A stretch of DNA of 64,000 nucleotides, from contig NZ_FODX01000001.1 in assembly GCF_900110495.1 (NCBI RefSeq), positions 186,001-250,000 on the forward strand. The letters are read 5' to 3'. Under the pieces are notes generated by a model, which had not been told where the DNA came from, did no database searches, and saw only the letters and a list, made by a program, of their open reading frames with translations. This DNA is from Nitrosovibrio sp. Nv6 (lineage in GTDB: Bacteria > Pseudomonadota > Gammaproteobacteria > Burkholderiales > Nitrosomonadaceae). Of the stretch, positions 62,300 through 64,000 are shown one piece after another (position 1 is the first letter of the stretch; each line of letters begins with the position of its first letter). A program made the translations under genes and the position numbers.

Positions 62300-62677
62300 C
62301 TAATTGATAAGCGCGGGCGACGTACTTTCATTACAACACACAACCGAAGAATATCTCGACCCCGGCCTCTCGCTCAGGTAAGTCAACCGCGTTGCCAGGG
62401 GCTTACTCAAACTCTTTTTCAGGAAACCGGTTTTTAATCCTTTCCTGGTTTTCTTGTTATCGTCCTTTGCATGAGACGTGTGCCCGATGTGATATGTCTT
62501 TTTCCAAAGCCGATTACATAACGGGTCGCTGAGAACATCCCTCTTCTGGGCGATATTTCTGGCCAACCCATTCAACGCCGCGATGCTCAGTATCGTACAG
62601 ATAACAAGAATTATTAGCGGGAGCCATCTCTTTACCAATAATGGTATTTCCCTGCAGATTAGCCGGACTGATTTCAT
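62300..62677 (-). CDS. Hypothetical protein with one membrane helix
   Basis: The 125-residue frame has one hydrophobic segment (RWLPLIILVICTILSIAALN) followed by a basic, low-complexity tail (DNKKTRKGLKTGFLKKSLSK). No family is known. The ribosome site is weak. The tail looks less like a conserved protein than the first 60 residues, so the real product may be shorter. Confidence 0.4.
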   Translation of the reverse strand: MKSVRLICREIPLLVKRWLPLIILVICTILSIAALNGLARNIAQKRDVLSDPLCNRLWKKTYHIGHTSHAKDDNKKTRKGLKTGFLKKSLSKPLATRLTYLSERPGSRYSSVVCCNESTSPALIN

Positions 62678-62813
62678 ATCATCAATTAAAGACCGCCTCG
62701 GCGATGGGCTAGTTGACTTGCCTTCGCTATAGCGGGCTTGCTTAGGGGGAATTCAAGGAGAGTAAAAACGGTTTTTTCGTTACGCTTACCTCAGCTGTTT
62801 CAGTCCCATCGTT

Positions 62814-63269
62814 TCAGTTATTTCTGAAGCGGGGATTGGCGGCATCGTTGACAGTCTCGGCTGTTTGACGGTCGGGAGAATTATTATAAACATCTGGCCC
62901 CAATTCCGCTGCGATTTGACGATGTGAGGCTGCCTTGCTCAGGCTTGTCTTGGCCGCTTGCTCATACCTGACCATTAAAGCCCATGTATGGGATTGCCGA
63001 TCCTGGGCTTGTCTACCGTATAGGTAACTTTTTTCCTCATAATGCTGAAGCAATTTTTTTTGCTCCGCCGCTTTCATTCGCATTTCTTCAGCCAGGTTTT
63101 CAAAATACCGGGTTAAAGCATCATGATCGCTGCGTGTTCTCGCGTTCTGAACAGTTTTACGAAGAGTGGGACTATTGACTGCCTCATAAGGACTCATCGG
63201 TGCGCATGAAGCCAAAAAACCGAGTATGGACACCATTGAAACTATCGCCAGAAACCTTCTTGTTTTCAC
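62814..63269 (-). CDS. Small lipoprotein of unknown function
   Basis: The 151-residue protein starts at GTG 63269 or ATG 63236. It has a lipoprotein signal (FLAIVSMVSILGFLASCAPM) followed by SPYEAVNSPTLRKTVQNART and a charged helical body (ALTRYFENLAEEMRMKAAEQ, KKLLQHYEEKSYLYGRQAQD). No named family; short coiled-coil lipoproteins of this kind are frequent in betaproteobacteria. The frame is open for another 62 codons upstream without signal-like sequence, so the internal start is preferred. Confidence 0.65.
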   Translation of the reverse strand: MKTRRFLAIVSMVSILGFLASCAPMSPYEAVNSPTLRKTVQNARTRSDHDALTRYFENLAEEMRMKAAEQKKLLQHYEEKSYLYGRQAQDRQSHTWALMVRYEQAAKTSLSKAASHRQIAAELGPDVYNNSPDRQTAETVNDAANPRFRNN

Positions 63270-63938
63270 ACGACACCTGCGGAGAAACCGAGTTGACGGG
63301 CCAAATGCATTGGGGAAGTATGACCCACAAGCATAGATTACCAATTTTCTCGATACTTTGTCAACTTCCTTATGTTTAAAGTGTCTCAAGATATGTATGC
63401 GGCGATAATGTGCGATAATTTTTAACGGTTCTCTTGGTTCCAGTGTTTCTCCCACGAGAACTGAACAATTACGGCAGACGCCGAATGATCAGGACCAATG
63501 AATCACAGGGCAAATGCAGTCCTGGTTATTCAAAGATCTGTAGCGATTGAGCGTGATACCTGGTCCGAAATTAAAGGGAATGAGAACGGACATGCGTCGT
63601 GCGAACGAATGCGGCGACATCTCGAGGCCTTGAGAAGCCGAAGAATTATTGCGGCTGGCAACGCTTCCATCGGGGAGGAGGATGCACCCAGCAGCTGTAC
63701 CTTCTAAACGGATCTTGGATAAGAGATGTTGCCGCTCCTTCTTTCGGAGGGGCATGTATCTCCGGGCAAGGCATCGCCCATTAGGTTGTGGTAGCATTGA
63801 AGCGTACTGCGTTCGCGGTGCACGCTCTGTCTCCTCAGGATAGAAACAAGCGAATTACGACACGTCATCCCGGATTTGCCGATGCTGCGCGCACGGTGCG
63901 CCCACTGAGACTCGGCCAAAAGTTCCCACACTGCCGCG
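63270..63938. other. Intergenic region, no supported gene
   Basis: About 670 bases. Several short frames on both strands overlap each other and carry no recognisable domain or ribosome site. No RNA gene or terminator is obvious. Confidence 0.4.
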
Positions 63939-64000
63939 ATGATCTTTCCCACCAATTATTGGATACAAATTGCTGTAGCGCTCGGCATCGGTCTATTGAT
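63939..64000 (+). CDS. Start of an MgtC/SapB-like membrane protein, cut by window edge
   Basis: From ATG 63939 the codons read MIFPTNYWIQIAVALGIGLL and run off the window. The phrase I-A-x-A-L-G-I-G-L-L is the first membrane helix of MgtC/SapB-type proteins (also of DUF4010), where it is usually followed by G-x-E-R-E. No ribosome site is clear. The call depends on 20 residues. Confidence 0.5.
   Translation, partial: MIFPTNYWIQIAVALGIGLL

Noticed and set aside
1..64000. CRISPR arrays, rRNA genes, intact insertion sequences
   Set aside because: No regularly spaced repeats, rRNA-like sequence or complete transposase with terminal repeats was seen.

Overview
The window reads as a chromosomal segment of a betaproteobacterium, most likely a Nitrosospira-like member of the Nitrosomonadaceae. 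This assignment is an inference from gene content and style: a PEP-CTERM protein with a betaproteobacterial-type sorting tail, many stress-type small proteins (CsbD, DUF3309, DUF3562, DUF5132/HMA), TonB receptors, moderate GC and typical housekeeping order. No rRNA or ammonia-oxidation gene is present to prove it.

Layout. (1) 1-10.2 kb: a compact, overlapping operon for a staphyloferrin B-type carboxylate siderophore in the order sbnD-E-F-G-H-I, followed by its likely TonB receptor and a PepSY-type reductase. sbnA, sbnB and sbnC would lie to the left, outside the window. (2) 10.3-18.3 kb: a PEP-CTERM protein, the carbon-starvation pair cstA/ybdD, a 3-methyladenine glycosylase, a TPR protein, an EamA exporter, and two related small secreted proteins that share an upstream palindrome. 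(3) 18.4-23.5 kb: a porin remnant, then housekeeping genes efp, a type 5 uracil-DNA glycosylase, a tautomerase, uvrC, pgsA, tRNA-Gly and tRNA-Cys. (4) 23.5-31 kb: a decayed mobile element beside tRNA-Cys. Its integrase and DUF4224 gene both carry frameshifts, an intact small HNH gene remains, and gene fragments and orphan small genes follow. A Na+/Ca2+ exchanger-family gene lies inside this area.

(5) 31-45 kb: a stress and accessory region with a YugP-type membrane protease, CsbD, a two-domain glycosyltransferase, DUF3562, DUF5132 + HMA_2, a cupin, an AhpD-like protein, a Tn3 transposase scrap, a large TonB receptor, an aldo/keto reductase, a DUF1264 protein and a double universal stress protein. 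(6) 46-53.4 kb: a phytase-like esterase, a lipoprotein pair of unknown function, a tyrosinase locus (unknown 247 aa protein, a MelC1-like His-rich caddie, tyrosinase), and a long-chain acyl-CoA synthetase. (7) 53.6-57.8 kb: a tandem pair of small lipoproteins, then the most unusual locus. It holds a stand-alone subtilisin, a small CxxC protein hidden by a one-base frameshift in a poly-A run, a separate PatG-C-like protein, and a short Cys-rich precursor-like peptide. I read this as a candidate RiPP or peptide-maturation system related to the cyanobactin PatA/PatG proteases. (8) 57.9-64 kb: tandem DUF2238 membrane proteins, an outer-membrane barrel protein, a DinG/YoaA helicase, a small lipoprotein, and the first codons of an MgtC/SapB-like gene at the right edge.

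Regulation visible in the sequence is limited to strong Shine-Dalgarno sites, several hairpin terminators and a few short repeats in upstream regions. No CRISPR array, rRNA or intact transposon was seen.
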